A DNA stretch of 16,639 bases from positions 1 through 16,639 of the forward strand of contig JAQCHM010000024.1 of assembly GCA_027730885.1 (NCBI GenBank), written 5' to 3'. This DNA comes from Actinomycetota bacterium (GTDB lineage: Bacteria > Actinomycetota > Acidimicrobiia > Acidimicrobiales > SZUA-35). The notes beneath the pieces were generated by a model. The model saw only the letters and a program-made list of their open reading frames with translations. It had not been told where the DNA came from and ran no database searches. Every line of letters starts with the position of its first letter. The stretch's first letter is position 1. The position numbers were made by a program, and so were the translations under genes. Below, piece after piece: positions 1-7,088 of this stretch.

Positions 1-187
1 CCAGACCTCGGTCGACCAGCGGCCGCACCAGCCGGCCGCTGCCCACCCCGAGTTCCAGAACCGGTCCCGGCCCCACCCGCCTGGAAACGAACTCGGCCGT
101 CGCTTCGGGGTCGGAGATGTCCCGATACCAGTCGTCGTAGACGTCGGCGAAGCTGTCGCCGTAGGTTTCGGGGCCGAAGTGTGTCAC
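1..187 (-). CDS. Class I SAM-dependent methyltransferase, N-terminal part (cut by window edge)
   Basis: This is the first 62 codons of a minus-strand gene that continues beyond the left edge. Read from GTG at 187, it begins with THFGPETYGDSFADVYDDWY and reaches VLELGVGSGR at residues 43-52. That is the glycine-rich motif I (E-L-G-x-G-x-G) that binds S-adenosylmethionine in class I methyltransferases. The Y-D-D-W-Y segment just before it is common in small-molecule methyltransferases of the UbiE/ubiquinone type. The substrate cannot be told from this fragment. The gene diverges from the membrane-protein operon, with 124 bp between the two starts. Upstream of the GTG, a TACCAC hexamer lies 6 nt away, a weak match to the leaderless-promoter spacing seen elsewhere in the window. 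Confidence 0.8.
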   Translation of the reverse strand, partial: MTHFGPETYGDSFADVYDDWYRDISDPEATAEFVSRRVGPGPVLELGVGSGRLVRPLVDRGL

Positions 188-284
188 CGGTCTGTGGTAG
201 CACAGGTGGCCCGGGGGAGCCATCAGCTCGACGGTACCGAGGGTGCGCGAGACTCCGTCGGTGCGATGGGAGAGTCCGGACGGT

Positions 285-307
285 GGCGTCGGCGTCGGCG
301 TCGGAGG
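285..307 (+). promoter_or_regulatory. Ribosome binding site GGAGG before the GTG at 312, preceded by a GGCGTC triplet repeat
   Basis: GGAGG at 303-307 lies 4 nt before GTG 312 and favours that codon over the in-frame GTG at 243. Three exact tandem copies of GGCGTC (285-302) come just before it. If translation began at 243, these would be read as an unlikely V-G-V-G-V-G stretch. The rest of the 124 bp divergent gap (188-311) shows no other clear element. Confidence 0.5.
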
Positions 308-311
308 CCCC

Positions 312-1139
312 GTGACGCCCATCACGCATGGCCCGCTGCCGGTCATCGATCTGCTCGATGGTGCGTTCGCCGCGATTCGCCATCGACCGCGTACCTTGCT
401 CAGCATCGTCGCAGTGATCGTCCTGCCGTTTGCCTTCCTCGAGGGGTACCTGTCGCGTGGTGTCCTCGGCGGAGCGGGGCTGGGCGACGTGTTCGACGAC
501 CCGACGCTGATCCAGAGCGCGAGCGGCCAAGGCCAATTCGGCGGCCTGATTGTGCAGCTGCTCGACTTGGCCCAGATCGCCATCGTCGGTGTGCCCGTCA
601 GTCGGGTGATCGGCGGTTGGCTCGAAGGCAAGGAGACCGGGGTACGTGAGGCCCTGTGGTACCTGGTCCGGCGTGGCTGGGTCGTGCTTGTGGCCTGCGT
701 GTTGAACCACGTCGCCCAGGCCATCGGGTTCATCCTGCTGGTCTTTCCCAGCTTGGCTGTCATGCTGCTGTTCTCGTTGACGTCCCCCGTCATCGCCCTC
801 GAACCTCACCATGGTCCGGTCGAGGCGCTGAGTCGGTCGTGGAGGCTGGTTCGGCGCCGCTTCGGCTCGGTGTTCGCCGTCGTGGCCCTGACCGGCATCG
901 TCGGCTACGGGGTCTCCAACGCGGTCGAATTGCTACCGGGCGTCGTGTCGCTGATCATCGGCACCGACCGGGCCTGGCCGCTCATCTCGGTCGCAGCGAT
1001 GTTGTCATCGCTGGTGTTGATGCCCTTCACCAGCGGTGCGATGGCACTCCTCTATCTCGACATCCGGTTCAGGACCGAAGGTCTGGACATCGAGACTCGG
1101 CTCCGCAACGCGACCCGTGAGACCGATGGCCGATTTTGA
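312..1139 (+). CDS. Polytopic membrane protein, GPDPase-membrane-domain-like
   Basis: The protein is 275 aa from GTG 312. It has about five to six hydrophobic segments: around LLSIVAVIVLPFAFLEGYL, the LIVQLLDLAQIAIVGV stretch, a long double segment from WVVLVACVLNHVAQAIGFIL through SLTSPVIAL, then VFAVVALTGIVGYGV and LISVAAMLSSLVLMPF. Between them is EALSRSWRLVRRRFGSVF, and the C-terminal LLYLDIRFRTEGLDIETRL is a recurring signature of actinobacterial membrane proteins annotated as having a glycerophosphoryl-diester-phosphodiesterase membrane domain. No phosphodiesterase catalytic domain is present, so enzymatic activity should not be assumed. It is the first gene of the MoxR operon and overlaps the next by 14 bp. 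Role unknown; probably a membrane scaffold or partner. Confidence 0.75.
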   Translation: MTPITHGPLPVIDLLDGAFAAIRHRPRTLLSIVAVIVLPFAFLEGYLSRGVLGGAGLGDVFDDPTLIQSASGQGQFGGLIVQLLDLAQIAIVGVPVSRVIGGWLEGKETGVREALWYLVRRGWVVLVACVLNHVAQAIGFILLVFPSLAVMLLFSLTSPVIALEPHHGPVEALSRSWRLVRRRFGSVFAVVALTGIVGYGVSNAVELLPGVVSLIIGTDRAWPLISVAAMLSSLVLMPFTSGAMALLYLDIRFRTEGLDIETRLRNATRETDGRF

Positions 1140-1743
1140 GGTTGCGGCCACCGCCGAGGAGAACCGGCAGAAGGCCGATGAGATCCTGGCCAGGCCCGAA
1201 TACCAGGAAGCCAAGCCGTCGCTCGTCGAACGGGCGTTCAGCTGGATCATCGAGAAGTTCGCCGAGGCCCTCGGCGGTCTTACGGGCAGCCTGCCCGGCG
1301 GATCGGTCCTGGGTTGGTTCGTCGTGGCCGCCGTGCTCGCCGGCTTGGGCTACATGGTGTGGAAGGTCTACCCCCGCGGCTCGATCCGCCGGGTCGGCGA
1401 CGACGTCGAGCCGGTCATCGCCGAGTCCCAAGGGCGCATCAGCCGTGCGGTATGGCTCGAGCGCGCCGCTGCAGCCGAAGCGGCGGGGGAGTGGCGGGAG
1501 GCGACCATGGCCCGGTACCGAGCGCTGGTCGCCGGCCTCATCGATCGGGACGAACTGGACGACGCACCCGGAACGACGACCGGCGAGTACACCCGCTCCT
1601 TCGCCGGAAGTGAACAACGCTCGTCGGCGTTCCGATCGGTGACTCGACGATTCGAGGACGTCTGGTACGGCGGCGCCCCGGTTGACCAAGCCGACCCGAG
1701 CACGGTCCGACGGGCCGATGACGACGTGTTGAGCGGCCGATGA
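1126..1743 (+). CDS. DUF4129 domain-containing membrane protein
   Basis: The protein is 205 aa from ATG 1126, which overlaps the upstream gene by 14 bp. The N-terminal 60 residues are charged and probably amphipathic (ADEILARPEYQEAKPSLVER). One transmembrane segment follows at about 63-80 (GWFVVAAVLAGLGYMVW). The C-terminal half is a helical DUF4129-type domain: it contains WLERAAAAEAAGEWREA and ARYRALVAGLIDRDEL, then a G-E-Y motif and a final FEDVWYGG. DUF4129 is often the C-terminal part of TgpA-type transglutaminases. Here it stands alone, without the transglutaminase Cys-His-Asp domain. It is likely a structural partner in the MoxR/DUF58 complex. The family call is good; the function is inferred. 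Confidence 0.8.
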   Translation: MADFEVAATAEENRQKADEILARPEYQEAKPSLVERAFSWIIEKFAEALGGLTGSLPGGSVLGWFVVAAVLAGLGYMVWKVYPRGSIRRVGDDVEPVIAESQGRISRAVWLERAAAAEAAGEWREATMARYRALVAGLIDRDELDDAPGTTTGEYTRSFAGSEQRSSAFRSVTRRFEDVWYGGAPVDQADPSTVRRADDDVLSGR

Positions 1744-2873
1744 ATCGCCGTTCGTCGATGTTCTTCCTCGCTCTGGGCGCCGCGCTCGTCGTGGTCGCGC
1801 TCGTGCTCGGCCGCAACGGCGACGGTCCCCCGCTCGACCCGGCCTCAACCGGGCCGCTCGGAACCCACGCCATGTTCACGATGCTGGGAGAGCTGGGTAG
1901 CGGGTATGACCTCGGGCTACCCGATGATGGTGACGAGGTCGCCCTCCTGCTCGCCGGTGAGCTGGACGCCGACCAGGTCGACGCCCTCGACACGTGGATC
2001 AGGCGCGGGGGTCGTCTGGTCGTCTCGTCACCGGGCACCGCGTTCTCGGGGGGCTTGTCCACGCTGGTTTCCTTCGATCAGCTTGGGAGTGGTGGCTGTG
2101 GGCTGGAGGGTTTCGAGGATGTGGTCGAGTTGGAGGCGCCGAGCTTCGGCACCTTCGCGGTCGATGTCTCCACCGAGGGCTGCTTCGGGGTCGGGGGCTT
2201 CGCCTACCTCGTTCGGGAGGAGGTTGGTGCGGGCGAGATCGTCGCGCTTGGTGGCGCCGCGCCTTTCACCAACGAGCTTCTCGGCGAGGCCGACAACGCG
2301 GTCCTCGCTGTCCGCCTCCTCGGTCCCCAACTCGGCCCTTCCCGCGTTGCGGACGACGCCGACCTGCCGGACATCGCGGTGATCTATGACCCGTCAGCCA
2401 CCGTCGTGGCCGGTGGAGAATCGTTGCTGAGCCTGATCCCTGGTCGGATCCGGTGGTTGGGCTGGCAGCTGCTGGCCGCGTTCGGAGTCTTCGTATTCTG
2501 GAAGGCGCGCCGCTTCGGGCGGGTGGTCGATGAGCCCCAGCCGGTGGAATTGCCGGGGTCGTTGCTCGTGCTGTCGTCGGGCGAACTGCGCCGGCGGTCG
2601 GCCGGCTACGACGTCGCCATCGCGGCCATCCGCCGCGACACTGAGACACGGCTCCGCGCCGCCCACCGTGTTCCGGCGGAGGTGCCGACCGAACGACTGG
2701 TTGCCGATCTCTTCCAGCGGCATGGGCTGAGCGAGGCCGCCTTGCGTCGAGCGCTCCTCGAACCCCTCCCGCCGGAACCCGATGGTTTGGTGTCGCTGAC
2801 CGTCGCCGTGGATCAACTGAACATGGTCGATCAAAAACAGGTCGATCAATTGAAGAGAGTAGGAGCGCCATGA
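1740..2873 (+). CDS. DUF4350 domain-containing membrane protein
   Basis: The protein is 377 aa, and its ATG overlaps the upstream stop (ATGA). Residues 6-24 form a transmembrane segment (MFFLALGAALVVVALVLG). The following domain has the DUF4350 layout: GTHAMFTMLGELG, then a strand-turn VALLLAGELDADQVDALD and WIRRGGRLVVSSPG. This resembles a class I glutamine-amidotransferase-like fold without a clear catalytic triad. A second membrane segment lies at about 237-256 (WLGWQLLAAFGVFVFW). About 120 residues follow that should be cytoplasmic and helical. So the DUF4350 domain lies outside the membrane, and the tail inside may face the MoxR ATPase encoded next. DUF4350 genes typically accompany DUF4129, MoxR and DUF58 genes. 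Biochemical role unknown. Confidence 0.85.
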   Translation: MNRRSSMFFLALGAALVVVALVLGRNGDGPPLDPASTGPLGTHAMFTMLGELGSGYDLGLPDDGDEVALLLAGELDADQVDALDTWIRRGGRLVVSSPGTAFSGGLSTLVSFDQLGSGGCGLEGFEDVVELEAPSFGTFAVDVSTEGCFGVGGFAYLVREEVGAGEIVALGGAAPFTNELLGEADNAVLAVRLLGPQLGPSRVADDADLPDIAVIYDPSATVVAGGESLLSLIPGRIRWLGWQLLAAFGVFVFWKARRFGRVVDEPQPVELPGSLLVLSSGELRRRSAGYDVAIAAIRRDTETRLRAAHRVPAEVPTERLVADLFQRHGLSEAALRRALLEPLPPEPDGLVSLTVAVDQLNMVDQKQVDQLKRVGAP

Positions 2874-3841
2874 CCGCTGATATCGGGACTGATGTGGGAT
2901 CCTCCGATGCCCGCGCCCCGTTCCACGCCATCAGGCACGAGGTGGGCAAGATCGTCGTCGGCCAGTCGGGGGTGCTGTCCGGTCTGCTGTGTGCGTTGCT
3001 GGCCGAGGGCCATGTACTGCTCGAGGGGGTGCCCGGTGTCGCCAAGACATTGTTGGTCAAATCGCTTGCGGCATCCCTCCACCTCGAGGCGACGCGTGTG
3101 CAGTTCACTCCCGACCTGATGCCCTCCGACGTGCTGGGTCAGATGATCTTCGACCAGGGCGAGTTCCGCTATCGACCGGGGCCGGTGTTCACCAACCTGC
3201 TCCTGGCTGACGAGATCAATCGAACGCCACCCAAGACCCAGGCTGCGCTCCTCGAAGCGATGGAGGAAAGGCAAGTCTCGACCGATGGCGTCGCCCGTCC
3301 GCTTCCCAACCCCTTCATGGTCGTCGCCACCCAGAACCCGGTCGACTACGAGGGCACCTATCCGCTCCCCGAGGCCCAGCTCGACCGGTTCCTGTTCAAA
3401 CTGATGGTCGACTACCCCCAACCCGACGAGGAACTCGAGGTGCTCCGCCGGCACCACCGCGGTCTCGACCCCCACGACCCGATCGGTGCCGGTGTCCTCG
3501 CCGTCGCCGGTGTCGAGAGTCTGACCGTTGCGCGGCGGGAGGTCGGGAACATCGGGGTCGAGGAGAACGTGCTCGCCTACATCGTCGCACTGGTGCGGGC
3601 GACCAGGCAGGCGCCGTCGCTGAGTCTGGGTGTATCGCCACGAGGCGCCGCGGCGCTGCTGAAAGCGGCCAAAGCCTGGGCGTGGTTGTCGGGTCGTTCC
3701 TATGTGACACCCGACGAGGTGAAGGCGATGGCCCGGCCGACGTTGCGCCATCGGATCATCGTGCGGCCCGAGTTGGAGATCGACGGCGTGACCGCCGATC
3801 AGGTACTCGACGGGCTGATGGCTCAGGTCCCGACCCCGTGA
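2870..3841 (+). CDS. MoxR-family AAA+ ATPase
   Basis: The protein is 323 aa, with its ATG overlapping the DUF4350 stop (ATGA) and AGGAG at 2861-2865 as ribosome site. MoxR hallmarks are in order: Walker A EGVPGVAKT (residues 52-60), Walker B LLLADEINR (109-117, D113/E114), a KTQAALLEAMEE helix after it, sensor 1 ATQNP (152-156), the EAQLDRFLF arginine region (167-175), and sensor 2 in LGVSPRGAA (about 252-260). MoxR ATPases act as chaperones that mature or assemble protein complexes, usually with a von Willebrand-type partner; here that is probably the DUF58 protein encoded next. The order DUF4129-DUF4350-MoxR-DUF58 followed by SpoIIM and RDD resembles the mycobacterial moxR2 neighbourhood (from memory). 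The client is unknown. Confidence 0.95.
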   Translation: MTADIGTDVGSSDARAPFHAIRHEVGKIVVGQSGVLSGLLCALLAEGHVLLEGVPGVAKTLLVKSLAASLHLEATRVQFTPDLMPSDVLGQMIFDQGEFRYRPGPVFTNLLLADEINRTPPKTQAALLEAMEERQVSTDGVARPLPNPFMVVATQNPVDYEGTYPLPEAQLDRFLFKLMVDYPQPDEELEVLRRHHRGLDPHDPIGAGVLAVAGVESLTVARREVGNIGVEENVLAYIVALVRATRQAPSLSLGVSPRGAAALLKAAKAWAWLSGRSYVTPDEVKAMARPTLRHRIIVRPELEIDGVTADQVLDGLMAQVPTP

Positions 3842-5250
3842 GTCAGCGGCAAGGGGGAGCTACCGAATCGCTCACCTCGTGGCCGATCCCGACGCTGCGG
3901 TTGGCCGGATTGGCGGGCGCGACCGCTGTGCTCTTCTTGGTGTTGCCCGATCAAGGGTCGACGGGGATCCTCGGGATCGAGGTCGACAACCGATTTCTCA
4001 CGATCAATGCCGTCGTGTTGCTGTTGGCCACGGTCGACTATCTGCTGGCACCCAACCCCGGAACGTTGACCGTGAGTCGTCTCCACCCGGGGGCAGTGGC
4101 CATGGGGCGTGAATCGAACGTCGAATGGGTGGTCGCCCGCCCGAAACGCCGGACGACGCTCTGGTCCGCTGGGGTGTGGTTGGCCGACGACCTTGCCCCG
4201 TCGCTTCGGGCCGACACCAGGCGGGTCAAGATCAAGGTCGCGGCGGGCGGTAGCACCTCGGCCCGGGTGCGCATCCGGCCGACCAGACGAGGGCGCTTCA
4301 CGCCTTCGGAGATGACCCTGCGCTGTTCGGGCCCAGCCGGCCTGGTGGTCAAACAGCGCCGCCGAGCGGTTCGTTCCACCCTCCGGGTTCTCCCTCAGTT
4401 CCGCTCGGCCAGGGAAGCCGAGCTGGCGCTGCATCGCGCCCGACTCCTCGAGGTCGGCCTACGGTCGGCGCGCTGCCGGGGCGGCGGAACCGACTTCGAC
4501 AGCCTCCGCGAGCTGACACCTGACGATGAAACCAGGCGAGTCGACTGGGCCGCTACCGCGAGGTCGAATCGGCCGATCGTGCGGACCTACCAAGCCGAAC
4601 AGAACCAGACCTTGCTCGTGCTGCTCGACGCGGGCCGGGTGATGGCGGCCCAGGTCGACGGTGCGCCCCGACTCGAGTTCGGCATGGACGCTGCCATGTT
4701 GCTGGCCGAGCTGGCGACCGGGCTCGGCGACCGAATGGGCCTTCTGGTGTTCGACCGCGAGGTCCACACCACCCTGCCGCCTCATGCTCGGAGATCGCAG
4801 AGGACGGCGGTGTCCGAGGCGGTCTTCGACCTCGAACCCGCGCTGGACGAGAGCGACTATCGGTCCATGGTGACCCACGTTGCGACGCGCTATCGGCGCA
4901 GGAGCCTGCTGGTCCTGGTGACCGAATTGGCCGAGGAGGTGGTCGAGGCGTTCCTCATGCCTAGTTTGCCGCTCCTGACCCGGACCCATCTGTTGATCGT
5001 GGCCGCCGTGCGGGACCCCCAGGTCGAAGCGTGGGCGATGGGTCTCGACCTCGGGTCCGAGCGAGCCGGTGTCGCGACCGTTGACGAGGGCTTCCGCCGG
5101 GCGGCCGCCATCGCCGAACTCGAGTCGAGACGTCGGGTTGCGGCCCGGTTGCGAGCCAAGGGAGCGATCGTCGTCGACGCCATACCCGCGAAGTTCGCGT
5201 CAGCTCTGGGCGAGGCCTACCTCGAGGCGAAGGCGATCGGCCGCCTCTGA
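3838..5250 (+). CDS. DUF58 domain-containing protein (vWA-like), membrane anchored
   Basis: The protein is 470 aa from GTG 3838, which overlaps the MoxR stop (GTGA). An open frame extends further upstream, but it runs inside moxR and is not needed. Two hydrophobic N-terminal segments (about 22-37 and 53-70) precede a beta-rich region with TRRGRFTPSEMTLRCSGPAG, typical of DUF58 proteins. The DUF58 core is GTDFDSLRELTPDDETRRVDW (about 217-237), then RPIVRTYQAEQNQTLLVLLD. The vWA-like segment continues with LLVLLDAGRVM. The usual DxSxS metal site is reduced to D-A-G-R, so metal binding is doubtful, as in many DUF58 proteins. It is the probable partner of the MoxR ATPase. Its 3' end overlaps the convergent SpoIIM gene by 51 bp. 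Confidence 0.93.
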   Translation: MSQRQGGATESLTSWPIPTLRLAGLAGATAVLFLVLPDQGSTGILGIEVDNRFLTINAVVLLLATVDYLLAPNPGTLTVSRLHPGAVAMGRESNVEWVVARPKRRTTLWSAGVWLADDLAPSLRADTRRVKIKVAAGGSTSARVRIRPTRRGRFTPSEMTLRCSGPAGLVVKQRRRAVRSTLRVLPQFRSAREAELALHRARLLEVGLRSARCRGGGTDFDSLRELTPDDETRRVDWAATARSNRPIVRTYQAEQNQTLLVLLDAGRVMAAQVDGAPRLEFGMDAAMLLAELATGLGDRMGLLVFDREVHTTLPPHARRSQRTAVSEAVFDLEPALDESDYRSMVTHVATRYRRRSLLVLVTELAEEVVEAFLMPSLPLLTRTHLLIVAAVRDPQVEAWAMGLDLGSERAGVATVDEGFRRAAAIAELESRRRVAARLRAKGAIVVDAIPAKFASALGEAYLEAKAIGRL

Positions 5251-6192
5251 GCGTCGGCCGAACGACACGATGTAGGCGACGAACGCCACCTCGACCACGA
5301 CACCGATGCTGACCCGCAGCGGGGTGGGAAGGCTGCCGGTCACGAAGCCTTCGATCAGGCCGGCGACGATGAACGCCACCATCAGACCGAGGATCACGCT
5401 GACCGAGCGTCGGCCTTCCTCGGTGAAGGCTGCGCCGCGCTTGCGATCACCGGGGTTGATGATGGTCCAGCCGAGCCGAAAGCCTGCTGCTCCTGCGATG
5501 ACGACGGCCGAGAGCTCGAGGAGCCCATGGGGCAGGATCAGACCCCAGAACTTGGTCTGCTGACCGGCAGAAACGAAGACCGCGAGAGCTACTCCCACGT
5601 TGGCGCCGTTGTAGGCCAGGATCAGCGCCGTCCCGACACAGAGCGTGACCCCCAACGCGAACGCGAAGAAGGACACCCGGATGTTGTTGATCAAGACGCT
5701 GGTGGCGAACTCGGACGCGGGCGCCGACGAGTAGTAGTCCTCGAACTCTTCCTCGACGTAGGCCGCTCGGGCCGCGTCGGGCGACGCGACCTCGAGAGCT
5801 CGTGGCGAATTCGACAACCAGATCGCCATCACCGCCGCGGGAGCGAAGGTCACGAACGCGGCGACCGCAATCAGGCGGCGAATGTGCCAGACGGCGCCGG
5901 GGAAGGTGGCGGTGAAGAAGTTCCTGAACCCGGCCCACGGGCTGCCCGTCCTGCGATACAACGCGCTGTGGGCCGATGCCACCCGTGTCGTGAGCTCGGC
6001 GGTGAGGTTGGGGTCGGCGTAATACGATCGCGAGAAGCTCAGCTGACTGGATGCCCGCTGGTAGAGACGCAGGAACTCGTCGACCTCCGCGGGACGAAGC
6101 GAGGACGGGCTGGACCGAACCTGGGTGGTGAGCTGCGCCAGACGCTCCCACGCCGGTCGATTCGTCTGGAGGTACCGGTCCAAGTCACTCAC
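5200..6192 (-). CDS. SpoIIM-family (DUF95) integral membrane protein
   Basis: The protein is 330 aa from GTG 6192. The frame stays open much further upstream, but that part has no SpoIIM character. The N-terminus, DRYLQTNRPAWERLAQL, is the usual SpoIIM-family soluble helical region. Membrane segments follow: about 107-126, 173-195, 197-208, 216-241 (with ILPHGLLELSAVVIAGAAG, a family signature), 264-285 and 293-311. N-N-I-R-V-S-F-F at 169-176 is another family signature. SpoIIM is named for engulfment in Bacillus, but actinobacterial homologues occur in non-sporulating species beside MoxR and RDD genes, so a sporulation role should not be assumed. It diverges from the RDD gene with only 19 bp between the two starts and overlaps the convergent DUF58 gene by 51 bp. 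Confidence 0.9.
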   Translation of the reverse strand: MSDLDRYLQTNRPAWERLAQLTTQVRSSPSSLRPAEVDEFLRLYQRASSQLSFSRSYYADPNLTAELTTRVASAHSALYRRTGSPWAGFRNFFTATFPGAVWHIRRLIAVAAFVTFAPAAVMAIWLSNSPRALEVASPDAARAAYVEEEFEDYYSSAPASEFATSVLINNIRVSFFAFALGVTLCVGTALILAYNGANVGVALAVFVSAGQQTKFWGLILPHGLLELSAVVIAGAAGFRLGWTIINPGDRKRGAAFTEEGRRSVSVILGLMVAFIVAGLIEGFVTGSLPTPLRVSIGVVVEVAFVAYIVSFGRRSEAADRLRLEVGLAQS

Positions 6193-6211
6193 TCGATCTA
6201 CCGTAGTGGTC
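6193..6211. promoter_or_regulatory. Symmetric divergent leaderless promoter between SpoIIM and RDD
   Basis: Only 19 bp separate the two GTG codons (6192 minus, 6212 plus). The odd palindrome CTACCGTAG (6198-6206) is centred at 6202, the exact midpoint. On the plus strand it gives TACCGT (6199-6204), 7 nt before GTG 6212. On the minus strand it gives TACGGT (6205-6200), 7 nt before GTG 6192. Both match the TAnnnT form of a bacterial -10 box. The spacing would place the first transcribed base on the start codon, so both genes would be leaderless. No Shine-Dalgarno sequence is possible in this space. The element is seen directly; promoter activity is inferred. Confidence 0.65.
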
Positions 6212-7075
6212 GTGTCCTCACAGGTCGCGGTTAGCTCGGACGCAGAGGGGGATCCGGGGCGGGGCCGAGGCGTGCCTTCACCCGCGCGCCGCGGTCCCAC
6301 CATCGGTGATGCGACACCGCTGCGGTCGCCGCACCTGGCGACCGTCGTCACACCTGAGGCCGTGCTGCTCGAGTTTCGAGCGGCGGGGATCGGCAGCCGG
6401 ATGTTGGCGAAGATGATCGACGTGCTGATCCAAGGGGCGGCGACCCTGGGCCTGATCGTGCTCCTCGGCGTCTTCGCCACCGTCAACGGGAGCGCCAGTC
6501 TGGTGATCGGCCTGATCGGCCTGTTCCTCGTCGTCTTCGGATATCCGACCATCGAAGCGTTCTGGAACGGACAGACGGTGGGCAAGCGGGCCCTCGGGCT
6601 GCGCGTGATCTCTGTCGAGGGCACACCGATCACCTTTCGTCACGCGGCCGTCCGCTCGATCATCGGTGCCCTCGAGTTCCTCCTTCCACCCGGTGGTCTG
6701 CCCGCGGTCGTGTCGGCCCTGGTCAGCAGGCGCAGCCAGCGGATCGGCGATCTCGCCGCAGGCACCGTGGTCGTCCGTGACCACAAGACCAAGACCGAGC
6801 CGGTGTTCTGGCCGCCGCCCCGCGGCGCCGAACCCTTCGCGTTCACCTTCGACGCGGGTCGGCTGACCCCGATCCAGTACGGCATCATTCGAGAGTTCCT
6901 ACGCCGAGCTCACGAACTCGACCTGCAAGATCGGCGCCTCCTCTCGTTCAAGTTGGCCGCCCAGACCGAGGTTTGGTCGGCCTGGCCTCGACCGCGCGAG
7001 GTGGGGCACGAGCCCTACTTGTTGGCAGCAGCCTTCGCCTACCAACGCCGCTACGCCACCGCGTCCCTCAGGTAG
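6212..7075 (+). CDS. RDD family membrane protein
   Basis: The protein is 287 aa from GTG 6212; GTG 6206 is an alternative two codons earlier. The first 45 residues are polar and low in complexity. The RDD domain then begins with LLEFRAAGIGSRMLAKMIDV (R63 and D70 carry the R/D signature). Hydrophobic segments follow at about 71-90 and 95-112, then the family motif GQTVGKRALGLRVISVEG (about 120-137), a third hydrophobic stretch, and RRSQRIGDLAAGTVVVRD (173-190). A C-terminal polar extension of roughly 95 residues (FWPPPRGAEPFAFTFDAG onward) is helical and probably cytoplasmic. RDD proteins have mixed or unknown functions; some are reported as ion transporters. The shared promoter region and conserved pairing suggest it works with SpoIIM. 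Confidence 0.9.
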   Translation: MSSQVAVSSDAEGDPGRGRGVPSPARRGPTIGDATPLRSPHLATVVTPEAVLLEFRAAGIGSRMLAKMIDVLIQGAATLGLIVLLGVFATVNGSASLVIGLIGLFLVVFGYPTIEAFWNGQTVGKRALGLRVISVEGTPITFRHAAVRSIIGALEFLLPPGGLPAVVSALVSRRSQRIGDLAAGTVVVRDHKTKTEPVFWPPPRGAEPFAFTFDAGRLTPIQYGIIREFLRRAHELDLQDRRLLSFKLAAQTEVWSAWPRPREVGHEPYLLAAAFAYQRRYATASLR

Positions 7076-7076
7076 T

Positions 7077-7088
7077 TAGCCTGGGGGA
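7077..7088 (+). promoter_or_regulatory. Leaderless promoter -10 box of the cysteine desulfurase operon
   Basis: TAGCCT (7077-7082) lies 6 nt before ATG 7089. The box starts one base after the RDD stop codon TAG (7073-7075), so the tRNA-modification operon has its own start of transcription right at the end of the RDD gene. The spacer is GGGGGA, too close to the ATG for a normal ribosome site. Confidence 0.6.

Noticed and set aside
285..302. GGCGTC tandem triplet as a possible regulatory repeat
   Set aside because: Three short GC-rich copies are common by chance in such DNA; recorded only as context for the start choice.
1069..1848. 259-codon minus-strand frame opposite the DUF4129 gene
   Set aside because: It is shadow coding opposite a recognised gene; its composition is dominated by R, G and A and it has no motifs.
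2846..3751. Long open frame of 301 codons on the minus strand opposite moxR
   Set aside because: It is fully antisense to a textbook MoxR gene, has no recognisable domain, and is rich in R, H, G and Q as expected from GC-rich antisense frames.
3682..3837. Upstream extension of the DUF58 frame into moxR
   Set aside because: GTG 3838 gives the usual overlap with the moxR stop and a normal DUF58 N-terminus; the extra residues are arginine-rich shadow sequence.
6193..6633. Upstream extension of the SpoIIM frame
   Set aside because: It would be antisense to the RDD gene and lacks SpoIIM features; the family N-terminus begins at GTG 6192.
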